From Flexithrix dorotheae DSM 6795 (GTDB taxonomy: Bacteria > Bacteroidota > Bacteroidia > Cytophagales > Flammeovirgaceae): DNA of 64,000 nt. The position numbers were made by a program, and so were the translations under genes. The notes below the pieces were generated by a model, which was not told where the DNA came from, did not search any database, and saw only the letters and a program-made list of their open reading frames with translations. The stretch's first letter is position 1, and each line of letters starts with the position of its first letter. This document shows, in pieces, positions 27,568 to 37,908 of the stretch. The DNA is taken from the NCBI RefSeq assembly GCF_000379765.1, contig NZ_KB903465.1:374807-438806 (forward strand), given 5' to 3'.

Positions 27568-28404
27568 TTAAGCAAGGAATTGCTGAAGAGCCTGGTATGT
27601 CCTTTCGTCCCAAAGGATTTTATAATGGCCTGCCTTTTCTAATTCAATGATAGACGCTTTATCCCAATTTGCGGCAACTTTCCTTGCCTGGTCTATTCCA
27701 ATTATTCTGTCTTGCTTACCTTGAATTATTTGTACTTTTCCTACATTATTGATCGAAGGACATACCTTGCTCAAAACCAGGTCATCCGATTCAAATCCAG
27801 TAGTTTTTTTGACAAGATTAAGAATTCCATCCTTTGTTTTGCCTGATAGTCCAACCATTTGCACCACATGATCCACCCGCTCTTCAAAACTGTCGGGGGT
27901 GGTAATCATAAAAAGTTTCTCAATTTCCAGTTTCGGATTTTGATTTAGGGAATAAACCAAGGCCACACTTCCAAAAGAATGGGTAATGACCAGATCATAA
28001 TGATTGTTTTGCATGAACTCCAACACCAGCTGGCAATAGTCAAACATGGTAATAGAGACTTTGGGACTCAGACCGTGTCCAGGTCCATCAAAGCCCTCAA
28101 TAGTAAAATCATCTTTTAATAACACCTCGATAATACCACCAAAATTGGCCGCTTTTCCTTCCCAGCCATGGATGACCAATGCCTTCTTTTTCCCTGTCCC
28201 CCACTTGTAGGTTTTAATGTCGGTACCATTGAAATTAAAAACCCCTTTTGTAGCTTTTTCTACAATTTGAGATTCATTGGGTTTGAACCCCAATTTTCTT
28301 GGATTGGACATTAAACTGTAAACACGCTTTGCCGACCAATCAGGTGAGCATGTTTCTAAAATTTTTAAATAGGACTTAATTAAACTGGCTTGAATTGCAT
28401 TCAT
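27568..28404 (-). CDS. Alpha/beta hydrolase, cytoplasmic
   Basis: Protein of 278 residues without signal peptide. Oxyanion-region motif VIHGWEGKAANF near residue 75, nucleophile elbow THSFGSVA near residue 143, late Asp in QGKQDRIIG near 230 and catalytic His in EKAGHYKILWDE near 260. This makes a complete Ser-Asp-His triad. It resembles small esterases of the proline iminopeptidase/lysophospholipase group. Monocistronic; substrate unknown. Confidence 0.88.
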   Translation of the reverse strand: MNAIQASLIKSYLKILETCSPDWSAKRVYSLMSNPRKLGFKPNESQIVEKATKGVFNFNGTDIKTYKWGTGKKKALVIHGWEGKAANFGGIIEVLLKDDFTIEGFDGPGHGLSPKVSITMFDYCQLVLEFMQNNHYDLVITHSFGSVALVYSLNQNPKLEIEKLFMITTPDSFEERVDHVVQMVGLSGKTKDGILNLVKKTTGFESDDLVLSKVCPSINNVGKVQIIQGKQDRIIGIDQARKVAANWDKASIIELEKAGHYKILWDERTYQALQQFLA

Positions 28405-28958
28405 GATTGAATCAAATATTATTCAGAGGTTTCAGGAAAAGAACACGTGAAAAGGAGGATAAGTTAGGGCAAAAAATAAATTATTTTCAAAAAAAAACAA
28501 AAAAATTACCTGACTGCCTTTATTCAGATCAATGCTAATTTTGTATTAATAAAAAATCAAAATATTAGGCCAATCAGACCCCGATTCCTTAATTCTTTCC
28601 TAAAAAACAGGCCAAATTTTTAAGAAAACAAGGATTATATTTTAATCCTGATAAGCCTCTCAATCTAACTTAGAACTTTATTCTGAAAAAAATGTATTTA
28701 ACAAATATTATTTCATTTTATACAGACATACCAAACTAATACAACATTAAAATTATTTTAAATTTCATTTTAACATTACTAATAATTTATTGTATTATTC
28801 CTATGCAGGTGTTTCCTCCTTATAAATTTTAATGTTCAATGTTGTGGTGTTTTCTTTAAAATCTTCCTGATGCCTGCCTATCCTTACATCCCCTAATTTG
28901 TGGTTGTTAATAGTTGCTAAGTTGTATACACAAATCATCACAATTAAACACCATATCC
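28405..28958. other. Divergent intergenic stretch, 554 bp
   Basis: AT-rich gap between the hydrolase (minus) and the tandem paralogues (plus). Near 28897 the word CTAATTTGTGG resembles a -7 box but lacks one base. No coding frame, no clear hairpin. Confidence 0.4.
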
Positions 28959-29606
28959 ATGAAAAAGGCAACTCTTATTTTTTCCATCCTCCTATTTTTC
29001 ATTACCATTTCAATGGCTAAGGATAAATTAAGATGGAATAAAGGAGTTGTAGTACTCAACAACAATGAGATGATTGAAGGCAATTTGAGCTACGATCATG
29101 AAAGAGAACTTATAATGGTGAAACTGGAAGGCACTACCAGGGCTTATTCTTCCCATGTAGTCACCTATTTTCAGTTTTTCGATGAAATTTTGAGGGTATC
29201 TCGAACTTATTTATCCATTTCTGGTAACCAGCAAAATAAACGAAAAAGCAATCAATTTTTTGAACTTGTATTGGATGGTTCTCTTCCCATTTTTAGAAAA
29301 GAGAAAAAGCATATCAACTTCAAATTAGTACTCAATCACGACAATCCTTATTTCTCAAAGTACAATGCCTGCTTCGATTACTTCACCTATTATAATGGGG
29401 AATATATTGAGCTATCCGAATTCAAAGATTATTTATACCCAAAATTAAACAAGCAAAATAAAGAGTTAATCTCATTCGTAGATCAACACAACCTTAACTT
29501 AAAACTGACCGGACATCTGGTATTACTTATTGATTATTACAACTCACTACAAATTGATTTGGATTACACCAAATTAAACTTATCCCAAGCCATAATTACC
29601 AATTAA
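28959..29606 (+). CDS. Exported protein of unknown function, tandem paralogue 1
   Basis: Protein of 215 residues from ATG 28959 (MKKATLIFSILLFFITISMA, a signal peptide cleaved near residue 20); an in-frame TTG 45 bases upstream is rejected because it would bury the signal. The mature part begins KDKLRWNKGVVVLNNNEMIEG and is a beta-rich domain followed by a helical tail. It is paralogous to the next gene: both share (K)xxW-KG-(I/V), an EG-(N/E)-(L/I)-x-YD turn, FFD followed by a hydrophobic-R stretch, FFE-(L/I) and a YN-x-CxxFDYY/YFDYY motif near residue 145. No named family is recognised. Probably periplasmic or surface-located. Confidence 0.75.
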   Translation: MKKATLIFSILLFFITISMAKDKLRWNKGVVVLNNNEMIEGNLSYDHERELIMVKLEGTTRAYSSHVVTYFQFFDEILRVSRTYLSISGNQQNKRKSNQFFELVLDGSLPIFRKEKKHINFKLVLNHDNPYFSKYNACFDYFTYYNGEYIELSEFKDYLYPKLNKQNKELISFVDQHNLNLKLTGHLVLLIDYYNSLQIDLDYTKLNLSQAIITN

Positions 29607-29651
29607 GACCTTTTTTAATCATCTTTTTCAACAATTAATCTGAAATTTTTA

Positions 29652-30317
29652 ATGAAAGTTTTTGCAATCACGCTGTGCCTGTTAGTGAGTACATTTTTAA
29701 GTTTAAGTGCCGCCTCAAAGGGAAATAAAATCACCTGGTTTAAAGGGATAATTGAGTATCATAATGGAGTAGAAATTGAAGGGGAAATTTACTATGATTA
29801 TGATTTGGAAATTATCAGTCTGAAAGTGGGAAATGGTCAGTTAAAAGTATTTACTTCCAAAAACCTGTCTGGATTTAGTTTCTTCGATCATTTGGTAAAC
29901 ATTGAGCGCAATTTTGTTTCTATCGATTATTACCCGGAGGAAAAAACGAACGGAGCCTGTTTTTTTGAAATACTGAAAGTTGGGGAAATGAGTATTTTGA
30001 GAAGACCAAAAAAGAAAAGTTCTATTCCCATTTTAAAAGATGAGGAGTTTGCCACCCGATACAATTCCCTTTGCAAATACTTCGATTATTATGTATTCAA
30101 TGAAAAGGGATTTGTACCATTGATTGATTTTAAGGAGGAATTATTGCCTCAAATAAAGAAAGAATTTAAGGAAGAAGTGGCTGATTTTCTATCCAGAAGA
30201 GATTTGAATTTCAATAATGTAGAACAATCGCTGATGGTAGTTGAATTTTACAATGCTTTACACGAAGCAAAAAAATCAGGGATCGTATACGCCAAACTTG
30301 AAAATTCTGGGAAATGA
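29652..30317 (+). CDS. Exported protein of unknown function, tandem paralogue 2
   Basis: Protein of 221 residues with a signal peptide (MKVFAITLCLLVSTFLSLSA). It lies 45 bp after paralogue 1 on the same strand and is probably co-transcribed. Aligned features: KITWFKGIIEYHNGVEIEGE corresponds to KLRWNKGVVVLNNNEMIEGN in the first copy, GFSFFDHLVNIERNFVSI to YFQFFDEILRVSRTYLSI, and YNSLCKYFDYY to YNACFDYFTYY. The duplication is old, with most positions changed. Function unknown; the fold looks like an N-terminal beta barrel or sandwich with a C-terminal helix pair. Confidence 0.75.
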   Translation: MKVFAITLCLLVSTFLSLSAASKGNKITWFKGIIEYHNGVEIEGEIYYDYDLEIISLKVGNGQLKVFTSKNLSGFSFFDHLVNIERNFVSIDYYPEEKTNGACFFEILKVGEMSILRRPKKKSSIPILKDEEFATRYNSLCKYFDYYVFNEKGFVPLIDFKEELLPQIKKEFKEEVADFLSRRDLNFNNVEQSLMVVEFYNALHEAKKSGIVYAKLENSGK

Positions 30318-30369
30318 GATTCCTGGTTGAATAAATATATTTAACGCAATCCCCCAAAAGCTTTGTCAG

Positions 30370-31068
30370 TTAGTCTGGCAGAGCTTTTTTCTTGAGGTTA
30401 ATCATCTGATAAGCAATTGAAAACTGGAAATTAATATTCCTGTTATCTACATACATCCCACCGCTTGTATTATGCAGTCCATAGTTGCCTATCAGGTTCA
30501 ATTCTACTTTTTGATTAACTTTATAAATCACTGCTCCATTAAGGGCAAAATCAATAAATTCACCTTGATAATCGCTCAAATAATTACCCAACAAACTAAA
30601 CTCCGGACCTAATCCAAATCCAAATTTATTAGGCATATAATAAAAATAAAGTGGAATACTAAAGTAATGAAGATGCTCTGTGCTTGTACTTGAAAAAGTT
30701 GAGTTTGATCCTGATGGATCAGGAAGTTTAGGGGGCTCTAGACCAATTGAATTATTATAATTGCTATAATTGCCACTTTTACTTGAAGATACATACCCTT
30801 TCATATTGTATAAATATTCTGCCTGTATTCTAAATTTGGAATTTTCTTTTTGATATCTGGCATAACCACCAAAATGCATCCCCAACTTCAATGAATAACT
30901 GGTATTCGGATAGGAATAATAAATAATTCCAGGCACTTCGGAATGGTTTACTATGGTGCTCATATTGGGTCCAAACTTTAATCCAAAACTATATTGAGCA
31001 TTTCCCGACTGGTTTAAGAAAAGAACAGCAATGAAGAAAAAAATTATTGCTTTAGTAAAAAATTTCAT
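30370..31068 (-). CDS. Outer-membrane beta-barrel (porin-like) protein
   Basis: Protein of 232 residues with a signal peptide (about 1-24, ending SGNAQ). The mature sequence starts YSFGLKFGPNMSTIV and shows alternating aromatic/Gly strands (FHFGGYARYQKE-type, YFSIPLYFYYMPNKFGFGLG, KVELNLIGNYGLHN, FQFSIAYQMINL), as in the PorT-like 8-stranded barrel family of Bacteroidota. Length fits an 8-strand barrel. Converges with the paralogue pair. Role unknown. Confidence 0.85.
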   Translation of the reverse strand: MKFFTKAIIFFFIAVLFLNQSGNAQYSFGLKFGPNMSTIVNHSEVPGIIYYSYPNTSYSLKLGMHFGGYARYQKENSKFRIQAEYLYNMKGYVSSSKSGNYSNYNNSIGLEPPKLPDPSGSNSTFSSTSTEHLHYFSIPLYFYYMPNKFGFGLGPEFSLLGNYLSDYQGEFIDFALNGAVIYKVNQKVELNLIGNYGLHNTSGGMYVDNRNINFQFSIAYQMINLKKKALPD

Positions 31069-31353
31069 TGAATCCTGAGTATTCTGATTAAAAAAAGTAG
31101 AATCAATTTGAAATACGAAAAAATCAATAATTTAGAACAAAACATCACAAATCCTTCAAAACTATTAACATAAACTACACGTAACAACCATTATCGGAAT
31201 TTTTTTTCATACAAACAAATAAAAACAGCTTTTCTTCAACCCTCAACCAACATTTTATTATTAATACCACAAATTTCCGATAATAATGCTATTTTATTCT
31301 GTATTTACAGCCATTTATATCCAACTATTTATTTTTCACAAAATCCACTTTCA

Positions 31354-32076
31354 ATGAAAACTCTATACCCATTAACCATTTTCAGTTTTTTCTTAAGTTG
31401 TTTTTTGATTTCCTGCCACCAGGAGGAGCCGGAATTAAATGAAATAGAGGACCCCTGGGACAATTATCCTTACGAAGAAGTCCAGATTTCCAAAACTGAA
31501 AACTTTGTTAAACAATTTGCTGAACTGACCGGGAGTGAACTTAGGAGTAGCCATATTTCAGATTATTTAAAAGCACAACCAGAAGGAGCACTGAAAAGCC
31601 AGATACAAGCCACCAATACAAGAATGAAGGAAAACGGTTTTGATAATTTCCTTCTTTCTAAAGTTTATGTCAACGAAACCCATAATGTACTGTTCTACCC
31701 GCTTTACAGAACTGATGACCGCCAGAACATGAACCATTGTATGCCATTTTTTCAAACAACAGCAGTAACTGTTGATCCTAATCTTTCGGAAGGACCTGTC
31801 ACCGTAGCCATGGCTCTTGCTGCTGAAGCGGATGCCAGGAATTTTGATTCTTACCATGTTGCCAACCATTTTTTACCTATTTCTATGAATGGTAATGGCA
31901 CAGGCAATTTTGAGTCTGGAATAACAACACACAATTACTCCACAGCCAGTGGAACTGTAATCATTAACTATGACAGACTTTATGAAGGTAATTTTAAAGG
32001 GGTGATAAAAGTGGAAGCTTTTTCCTCAGATGGGACTTATCAATTCAAAAAAATGTGGAAAATCACTTTTGATTAA
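31354..32076 (+). CDS. Lipoprotein of unknown function
   Basis: Protein of 240 residues with a lipoprotein signal (SFFLSCFLISCHQEEPELNE; lipobox Cys near residue 21) followed by a run of acidic residues that in Bacteroidota can act as a surface-export signal. The C-terminal half contains a stretch with NFESGITTHNYSTASGTVII. No known domain recognised. It is monocistronic, 285 bp after a divergent barrel gene and ends at a strong hairpin. Confidence 0.75.
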   Translation: MKTLYPLTIFSFFLSCFLISCHQEEPELNEIEDPWDNYPYEEVQISKTENFVKQFAELTGSELRSSHISDYLKAQPEGALKSQIQATNTRMKENGFDNFLLSKVYVNETHNVLFYPLYRTDDRQNMNHCMPFFQTTAVTVDPNLSEGPVTVAMALAAEADARNFDSYHVANHFLPISMNGNGTGNFESGITTHNYSTASGTVIINYDRLYEGNFKGVIKVEAFSSDGTYQFKKMWKITFD

Positions 32077-32091
32077 GAAAAAAAGGGATGA

Positions 32092-32110
32092 GGGAGGTTT
32101 ATAACCTCCC
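32092..32110. terminator. Convergent terminator hairpin
   Basis: GGGAGGTT and AACCTCCC form an 8-bp stem around TAT, between the converging lipoprotein gene and the DUF4494 gene, with A-runs before and T/A-rich sequence after. Confidence 0.7.
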
Positions 32111-32116
32111 TTATAA

Positions 32117-32644
32117 TTATAAATTTTCCTCTTCGATTTCTTCCTCTTCAGATTCAATTTGTTCTTCCTGAACTTCTGAAAGAGGCTTAAGGTTTTCCGG
32201 AATTTCTTGCTCTAGTTCACCATCATAGGGAAAAATCTCAACAATTGGGCTCTGGTTAATGGCCGTAATTTCATAAGGCACCAACATGGTTTTCAGGTTA
32301 TCCTGTAACCTCTCATAAGCCTCTTTCACATTGTGGGCAGAAACCAACATCAAATTAGTGACTTTCTTTTCCTTTCCGGTTTTTTCATCGGCAGTGACAT
32401 ACACCACCTTGCAATGAAACCAGGTATCAATATCATCATACTGGAAAATATCTACGTATTTGCTTTTTCCAATATTTGTTACCATAAATTCACCCCTGAT
32501 CACACTACCCAACTGCTCATATATCCTGGCCTCAGCCTCTGTAAAAGTAAGGGCATCAAGCAAATAAGCCTCTGTTACTTTATTCAGGCGTCCTTTATCA
32601 TCTTCTTTTTCGTATTTTATCTTGCACAGAAACCAGGTTCTCAT
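32117..32644 (-). CDS. DUF4494 domain protein
   Basis: Cytoplasmic protein of 175 residues. It begins MRTWFLCKIKYEKED, and TEAYLLDALTFTEAEARIYE is the typical DUF4494 signature; a second related half follows (DTWFHCKVVYVTADEK and MLVSAHNVKEAYERLQ), so the protein is an internal duplication of an approximately 80-residue unit. The C-terminal 30 residues are strongly acidic (Glu runs). The family is restricted mainly to Bacteroidota and has no assigned role. The duplication is my reading of the sequence. Confidence 0.88.
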   Translation of the reverse strand: MRTWFLCKIKYEKEDDKGRLNKVTEAYLLDALTFTEAEARIYEQLGSVIRGEFMVTNIGKSKYVDIFQYDDIDTWFHCKVVYVTADEKTGKEKKVTNLMLVSAHNVKEAYERLQDNLKTMLVPYEITAINQSPIVEIFPYDGELEQEIPENLKPLSEVQEEQIESEEEEIEEENL

Positions 32645-32830
32645 ATTTTTTTGTTTTTGCTGAATTTGAAATTTCGATCAAAAATGCCATTCATTTTTGG
32701 AGCGGCAAATATAAAAGTTTCTAACATTTCCCTTCCAATTATTAAATAAAATCCTGCCTGTTTTTTTACATTTTTTGATTAAATTGCCGGGAATACCTTA
32801 ACCATTTATTACTACAAAAAGTCAAAAATT

Positions 32831-34411
32831 ATGGATGCCCATCCAAAGCAATTTTCCTATGGGAAAGCCCAACTTTCTGTGGGATTTGCGCTTGATTTAG
32901 TTCAGGATAAAACCGAGGGAATTTTCGAAAAAGCAACAATCGAAAAAATTACCCAAAGCCAGGATGCAGTTAACCAAATTGTGGAAAAAAAGAAAACTGT
33001 TTATGGCATAAATACAGGCTTTGGCCCACTTTGCACTACTATAATTTCCAAAGAAAATACTCAAAAATTACAGGACAACATTCTAAGAAGTCATAGTGTG
33101 GGTGTTGGAGAGCCTATTCCCAGGGAAATCGCCAAACTAATGCTGGTGCTTAAAGTTCAGGCACTTTCCCAGGGATTTTCAGGCATCCGGCTTTCTACCC
33201 TTGAAAGAATTCTATGGCATATTCAACAGGACATTATTCCTGTGGTACCTTCACAAGGTTCTGTTGGAGCTTCAGGAGATTTGGCTCCATTGGCCCATCT
33301 TTTTTTACCGCTCATTGGGCTGGGAAAAGTGAGCTACAAAGGAGAAATAAAAGAAACAGCAGAGGTATTTCAAACAGAAGGCATAGAACCAGTTACCCTG
33401 GGCCCAAAGGAAGGGTTAGCGTTAATAAACGGGACACAATTCATTGCAGCTTATGGGGTTAAAGTTGTGGAAAAGCTGCACAATTGTCTGGCCACAGCCG
33501 ATATCATTGGTGCGATGATGATAGAAGCATTACTTGGTTCTATTAAACCTTTTCAGCCTGAACTGCATACCCTTAGGCCTTACAAGGGGAATATTCATGT
33601 AGCCCACAGAATCAGTAGTTTATTGGAAGAATCCGAGATTCTCAAATCCCATGAAGATTGTAGCCGGGTACAGGACCCTTATTCCCTGCGATGCATTCCA
33701 CAAGTGCATGGCACTTCCAGAAATGCCTGGCTACACTTGAAAGAAATACTTCATATAGAACTAAATTCCGTCACGGACAATCCTGTAATATTCAATGCCA
33801 ACCACACTATAAGCGGAGGAAATTTCCATGGCCAGCCTTTGGCACTTCCGCTTGATTATGCCACTATTGCCGCGTGTGAATTGGGGAATATTTCAGACCG
33901 GAGGACTTATTTATCTCTGGATGGGGAGACAACCGGGCTTCCAAAACTTTTAATGAAAGATACAGGAATAAACTCTGGTTTTATGTTACCACAATACACT
34001 TCAGCTGCCTTGGTGAGCGAAAATAAAAGTCTTGCTTTCCCCGCAAGTGCCGACAGTATACCTACTTCTTTGGGTCAGGAAGATCATGTAAGTATGGGTT
34101 CAATTAGCGGCAGAAAAGCGCTACAGGTAATTGAAAATCTGGAGAAAATTCTTGCCATAGAATTACTATGCGCTGCACAGGCTTTTGATTTCAGGAGACC
34201 TCTTAAATCAGGGGTAATGCTCGAGGCCTGTCATGCAGCGGTAAGAAGCAAAATTGACCATGCTGAGGAAGACCGGGTTTTTGCCCATGATATAGAAATT
34301 GCCCGGCAGATCATCACTCAAAAAAAACTTGTGGAAATTTCAGAAGCAACAGCCAAACAACACGATATTAACTTAAATAGCGAATACAATGAACTATTCA
34401 ACCTTTATTGA
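32831..34411 (+). CDS. hutH: Histidine ammonia-lyase
   Basis: First enzyme of histidine degradation: removes ammonia from L-histidine to give urocanate, in the cytoplasm. The self-formed MIO electrophile comes from Ala147-Ser148-Gly149 in [15 protein letters not shown]. The active-site Tyr lies in [10 protein letters not shown] (near residue 58), and [16 protein letters not shown] and DHVSMGS are other family motifs. Length 526 is slightly above the bacterial norm of about 510. Its last 23 bases overlap the start of hutU, so the two are translationally linked. Confidence 0.97.
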   Translation: MDAHPKQFSYGKAQLSVGFALDLVQDKTEGIFEKATIEKITQSQDAVNQIVEKKKTVYGINTGFGPLCTTIISKENTQKLQDNILRSHSVGVGEPIPREIAKLMLVLKVQALSQGFSGIRLSTLERILWHIQQDIIPVVPSQGSVGASGDLAPLAHLFLPLIGLGKVSYKGEIKETAEVFQTEGIEPVTLGPKEGLALINGTQFIAAYGVKVVEKLHNCLATADIIGAMMIEALLGSIKPFQPELHTLRPYKGNIHVAHRISSLLEESEILKSHEDCSRVQDPYSLRCIPQVHGTSRNAWLHLKEILHIELNSVTDNPVIFNANHTISGGNFHGQPLALPLDYATIAACELGNISDRRTYLSLDGETTGLPKLLMKDTGINSGFMLPQYTSAALVSENKSLAFPASADSIPTSLGQEDHVSMGSISGRKALQVIENLEKILAIELLCAAQAFDFRRPLKSGVMLEACHAAVRSKIDHAEEDRVFAHDIEIARQIITQKKLVEISEATAKQHDINLNSEYNELFNLY

Positions 34412-36059
34412 TAAATATGCCAGTCATCCTCATTACAAAGCTCCCAAAGGAAATAAACTCCATGCCAAGTCCTGGCAGACTGAAGCTCCGCTCAGAATGT
34501 TTTTAAACAATCTGGATGAAGCCGTAGCCGAAAACCCGGAAGAACTTGTGGTATATGGAGGTACAGGCCAGGCGGCCCGAAATGTGGAAGCAGCTAAAAA
34601 AATAATCGAATGCCTCTTAAAGCTGGAGGATGATCAAAGTCTTTTAATTCAATCTGGAAAACCTGTGGGTATACTACCTACTCACCCGGAAGCACCAAGA
34701 GTGTTAATTGCCAACAGCAACCTTGTGCCCAACTGGGCAAATTGGGAGCATTTTGAAAAATTAAAAGAAAGAGGCCTGATGATGTATGGACAAATGACAG
34801 CAGGTAGCTGGATTTATATTGGCAGTCAGGGCATATTGCAAGGGACATACGAAACTTTTGTGGCCTGTGGCCAGCAGCATTTCAACGGAGACCTAAAACA
34901 TAAGCTTCTGGTTACCGGAGGATTAGGAGGTATGGGAGGTGCACAGCCTCTAGCTGCCACCATGGCCGGAGCCACATTTCTCGGTGTGGATATTGATCCT
35001 GCAAGAATTCAGAAAAGAATAGAATCTGATTATATCCACAGGATGACTTTTTCCTATGAAGAAGCCAAAAACTGGGTATTGGAAGCGAAGAACAAAGGAG
35101 AAGCTCTTTCTGTAGGTTTGGTAGGAGATATTGGGGATGTTTTGGAAAAACTAATTGCCGATAATATCACACCGGATATACTCACAGACCAAACCTCTGC
35201 CCACGATCCGGTAAATGGCTATATTCCTAACGGACTGAGTTTAACTGAAGCAGCAATCCTAAGACAGGATTCTCCTAAAAAGTATAAAGAAAAATCATTG
35301 AGAAGCATGGCAAGACATGTAGGCTTTATGCTGGAACTAAAAAAACGGGGCGCTAAAACTTTTGATTATGGAAACAATTTAAGAGAGTTTGCCCGACAAG
35401 GAGGTGAGAAAAATGCTTTTGATTTCCCCGGATTTGTTCCTGCTTATATTCGTCCACTTTTTTGCGAAGGAAAAGGACCTTTCCGCTGGGCGGCATTGTC
35501 AGGAGATCCAACGGATATTTACGAAACTGATCAGGCTTTAATTGACGCATTTCCCGAAAACACCCACATGATTAACTGGTTAAAAGAAGCACAAAAAAAG
35601 GTTTCATTTCAGGGATTACCCTGTAGAATTTGCTGGCTGGGATTGGGAGAAAGACAAAAAGCAGGGTTGATTTTCAATGATCTGGTAAAATCCGGAAAGG
35701 TAAAAGCGCCAATTGTGATTGGACGAGACCATCTCGACTGTGGCTCTGTAGCCTCTCCTTTTAGGGAAACAGAAGCCATGAAAGATGGAAGTGATGCCGT
35801 TTCCGACTGGCCTTTGCTTAATCTAATGGCCAACACGGCCGGAGGAGCCACCTGGGTTTCGTTTCATCATGGTGGAGGTGTGGGAATGGGATTTTCCCAA
35901 CATGCCGGAATGGTAATTCTGGCTGATGGTACTGAAAGGGCAGCAAATTGCATTAAAAGAGTTTTACACAACGATCCGGCAATGGGTGTAATTCGCCATG
36001 CTGATGCAGGTTACGAAATCGCAACAGAAAAGGCAAAAGCTTTTAATTTAAAGTTATAG
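34389..36059 (+). CDS. hutU: Urocanate hydratase
   Basis: Second enzyme of histidine degradation, adding water to urocanate to give imidazolone-propanoate with tightly bound NAD+. The 556-residue length is typical. The NAD-binding loop [14 protein letters not shown] lies near residue 176, the active-site Cys region [13 protein letters not shown] near 413, and [15 protein letters not shown] near 493. It overlaps hutH by 23 bp. Its product is the substrate of HutI, whose gene lies at 12558-13808 on the other strand. Confidence 0.97.
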   Translation: MNYSTFIDKYASHPHYKAPKGNKLHAKSWQTEAPLRMFLNNLDEAVAENPEELVVYGGTGQAARNVEAAKKIIECLLKLEDDQSLLIQSGKPVGILPTHPEAPRVLIANSNLVPNWANWEHFEKLKERGLMMYGQMTAGSWIYIGSQGILQGTYETFVACGQQHFNGDLKHKLLVTGGLGGMGGAQPLAATMAGATFLGVDIDPARIQKRIESDYIHRMTFSYEEAKNWVLEAKNKGEALSVGLVGDIGDVLEKLIADNITPDILTDQTSAHDPVNGYIPNGLSLTEAAILRQDSPKKYKEKSLRSMARHVGFMLELKKRGAKTFDYGNNLREFARQGGEKNAFDFPGFVPAYIRPLFCEGKGPFRWAALSGDPTDIYETDQALIDAFPENTHMINWLKEAQKKVSFQGLPCRICWLGLGERQKAGLIFNDLVKSGKVKAPIVIGRDHLDCGSVASPFRETEAMKDGSDAVSDWPLLNLMANTAGGATWVSFHHGGGVGMGFSQHAGMVILADGTERAANCIKRVLHNDPAMGVIRHADAGYEIATEKAKAFNLKL

Positions 36060-36653
36060 TCTTGAAGTGATTCAAACTTATTGTTTTTAACCGAAAATGA
36101 AATTAAAAGAGACTTATCAAGACACTTTTTGAAAAGAATAGCAGCGCTATTGTTGAAAAAAGTAACGCAGAGAAGGCTTTTTTAAAACATTTTTCAGGAA
36201 ATAGAAAAAGTTTAAATCACTTCCTTGAAATAATAATGAAATTCATTCAAGATTAATTAAAAAAATTTCAAATTAATCTGAGGTAAACCTATATTTACAT
36301 GGGGGAAGATTTTGCAGCCCTTCCCTTTCGGACTACTCCACATCAGTAAGGTTTTTTCGATTAATTTTCGAACAAGATTTTTCATTCTACTCATGGATTG
36401 TTATATTCAATCCTCTCCACTAATTGGCACTAGTAAAATTTGCACAAAGCAGGCAAGGTATATCATTGGTTAACATACTGATAATCAAGCTTAAGCTGCT
36501 TCTGCTAATTTATATACCAGTGGTACAAGGTTACTTTTTTTAGATTATTTCTATTAAATAGTTAATTAATAGATGACTACCAAGCATGGTAATAAGGCAC
36601 TGATTCTTTTACCCTGTTTAATATTTTTTGCAATTTTTGGATTAAATCATGCT
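36060..36653. other. Intergenic stretch, 594 bp, nothing recognised
   Basis: Gap downstream of hutU and before the winged-helix gene, both on the plus strand. AT-rich. An in-frame extension of the next gene begins at 36573 and would code a hydrophobic leader, but the family normally starts at the ATG at 36654. No RNA gene or strong terminator was found. Confidence 0.4.
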
Positions 36654-37859
36654 ATGCGGATCACTTTATCAACAGAAGAAGCCAGGCGATTAGCACTTTC
36701 ACAACAAGGACTGATTAGGAAACACTCATTTGGAAGAGGGAAAAATGGAACACTAAAAGCCATAGAACATTTAGGTTATATCCAGATTGACACCATTTCT
36801 GTGGTGGAAAGGGCTCATCACCATACTCTTTGGAGCAGGTTACCAAATTATACGCCTAAATTCTTACAGGATTTACAGGTTAAAGACAAGAAAGTATTTG
36901 AATACTGGAGCCATGCAGCAGCTTTTCTTCCCATGAGTTCCTTTCGCTACTGTCTCCCACAAATGAAGGAGATTGAAAAAAAAGAGTCTTACTGGTTCAA
37001 GAAAGAAAAAAAGCTAATGGACTTTGTACTGGACCGAATTAAGGCGGAAGGACCGCTTCAGGCGAAGGATTTCCAAACCCCAGAAGGATATAATTCCGGA
37101 CCATGGGACTGGAAACCGGCTAAAAAGGCACTCCATCACCTGTTTATGGAAGGTAAAATCATGATCAAATCCCGAAAAGGATTCCAGAAAGTTTATGACC
37201 TCACAGAGCGTGTACTACCCGATGATCTGGATATATCCACACCCACTGCTGAAGAATTTTGTGAACACCATATTCTTAACACTATCAATGCGCATGGTCT
37301 GGCCGAAGAAAAAGAATTTTGTTATTTAAGAAAAGGGATCAGGCCAAAAATCAAAGCCACCTTAAAAAAGCTGGAGGAAAGCGGGGAGATTATTTCCATC
37401 CAAATAAAAGATGCCTCAAAATACATCTATTATTCTACCAAAGACTGCCTGGATAATATGCCTAAAAAAATCAGGCAAAAACAATTGCATTTCCTCTCCC
37501 CATTCGATAATGCCATTATCCAGCGAAAAAGGATTGAAAATTTATTCAATTTTAATTACCAGACTGAAATTTATCTGCCAGAACAAAAAAGGGTTTATGG
37601 TTATTTTTCCCTTCCAATTCTCTTTGGAACAGAATTTATTGGAAGAATAAACCCTAAAGCCGATAGAAAAACCAAAACTCTTCATTTAGATAACCTGGTT
37701 TTTGAAAATGGCCTGGATGAAGATGAAATTGTAAAACCTTTAACAGAAAAAATTGTAGAATTTGCACACTTTAATAAGTGCCAACAAGTGGAAATTACCG
37801 GAAATAATGGAAATAATTTCCTTGAAAAAATTGAGGATTGTTGCAATCAGGAACTTTGA
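36654..37859 (+). CDS. YcaQ-like winged-helix DNA-binding/glycosylase-family protein
   Basis: Cytoplasmic protein of 401 residues from ATG 36654 (MRITLSTEEARRLALSQQGL). An ATG at 36573 would add 27 mostly hydrophobic residues; I reject it because the family starts at this point and is cytoplasmic. The N-terminal motif GYIQIDTISVVERAHHHTLWSR carries the QxD-type active-site region of the YcaQ/AlkZ family, and LSPFDNAIIQRKR in the second half is the other family signature. Known members unhook DNA interstrand crosslinks (YcaQ) or remove alkylated bases. Role in DNA repair here is by family. Confidence 0.85.
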   Translation: MRITLSTEEARRLALSQQGLIRKHSFGRGKNGTLKAIEHLGYIQIDTISVVERAHHHTLWSRLPNYTPKFLQDLQVKDKKVFEYWSHAAAFLPMSSFRYCLPQMKEIEKKESYWFKKEKKLMDFVLDRIKAEGPLQAKDFQTPEGYNSGPWDWKPAKKALHHLFMEGKIMIKSRKGFQKVYDLTERVLPDDLDISTPTAEEFCEHHILNTINAHGLAEEKEFCYLRKGIRPKIKATLKKLEESGEIISIQIKDASKYIYYSTKDCLDNMPKKIRQKQLHFLSPFDNAIIQRKRIENLFNFNYQTEIYLPEQKRVYGYFSLPILFGTEFIGRINPKADRKTKTLHLDNLVFENGLDEDEIVKPLTEKIVEFAHFNKCQQVEITGNNGNNFLEKIEDCCNQEL

Positions 37860-37876
37860 ATTTTGTGCAAACAAAA

Positions 37877-37902
37877 AAACCTTTCAGAAATCTGAAAGGT
37901 TT
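37877..37902. terminator. Bidirectional terminator between YcaQ-like gene and tRNAs
   Basis: AAACCTTTCAGA (37877-37888) and TCTGAAAGGTTT (37891-37902) form a perfect stem around AA, with A-runs on the left and T-runs on the right. It ends the plus-strand gene and the minus-strand tRNA transcript. Confidence 0.85.
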
Positions 37903-37908
37903 TATTTG

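Noticed and set aside
36573-36653. Longer start for the YcaQ-like gene, adding a hydrophobic leader
   Set aside because: The family is cytoplasmic and begins at the ATG at 36654; the extension reads as translated intergenic DNA.
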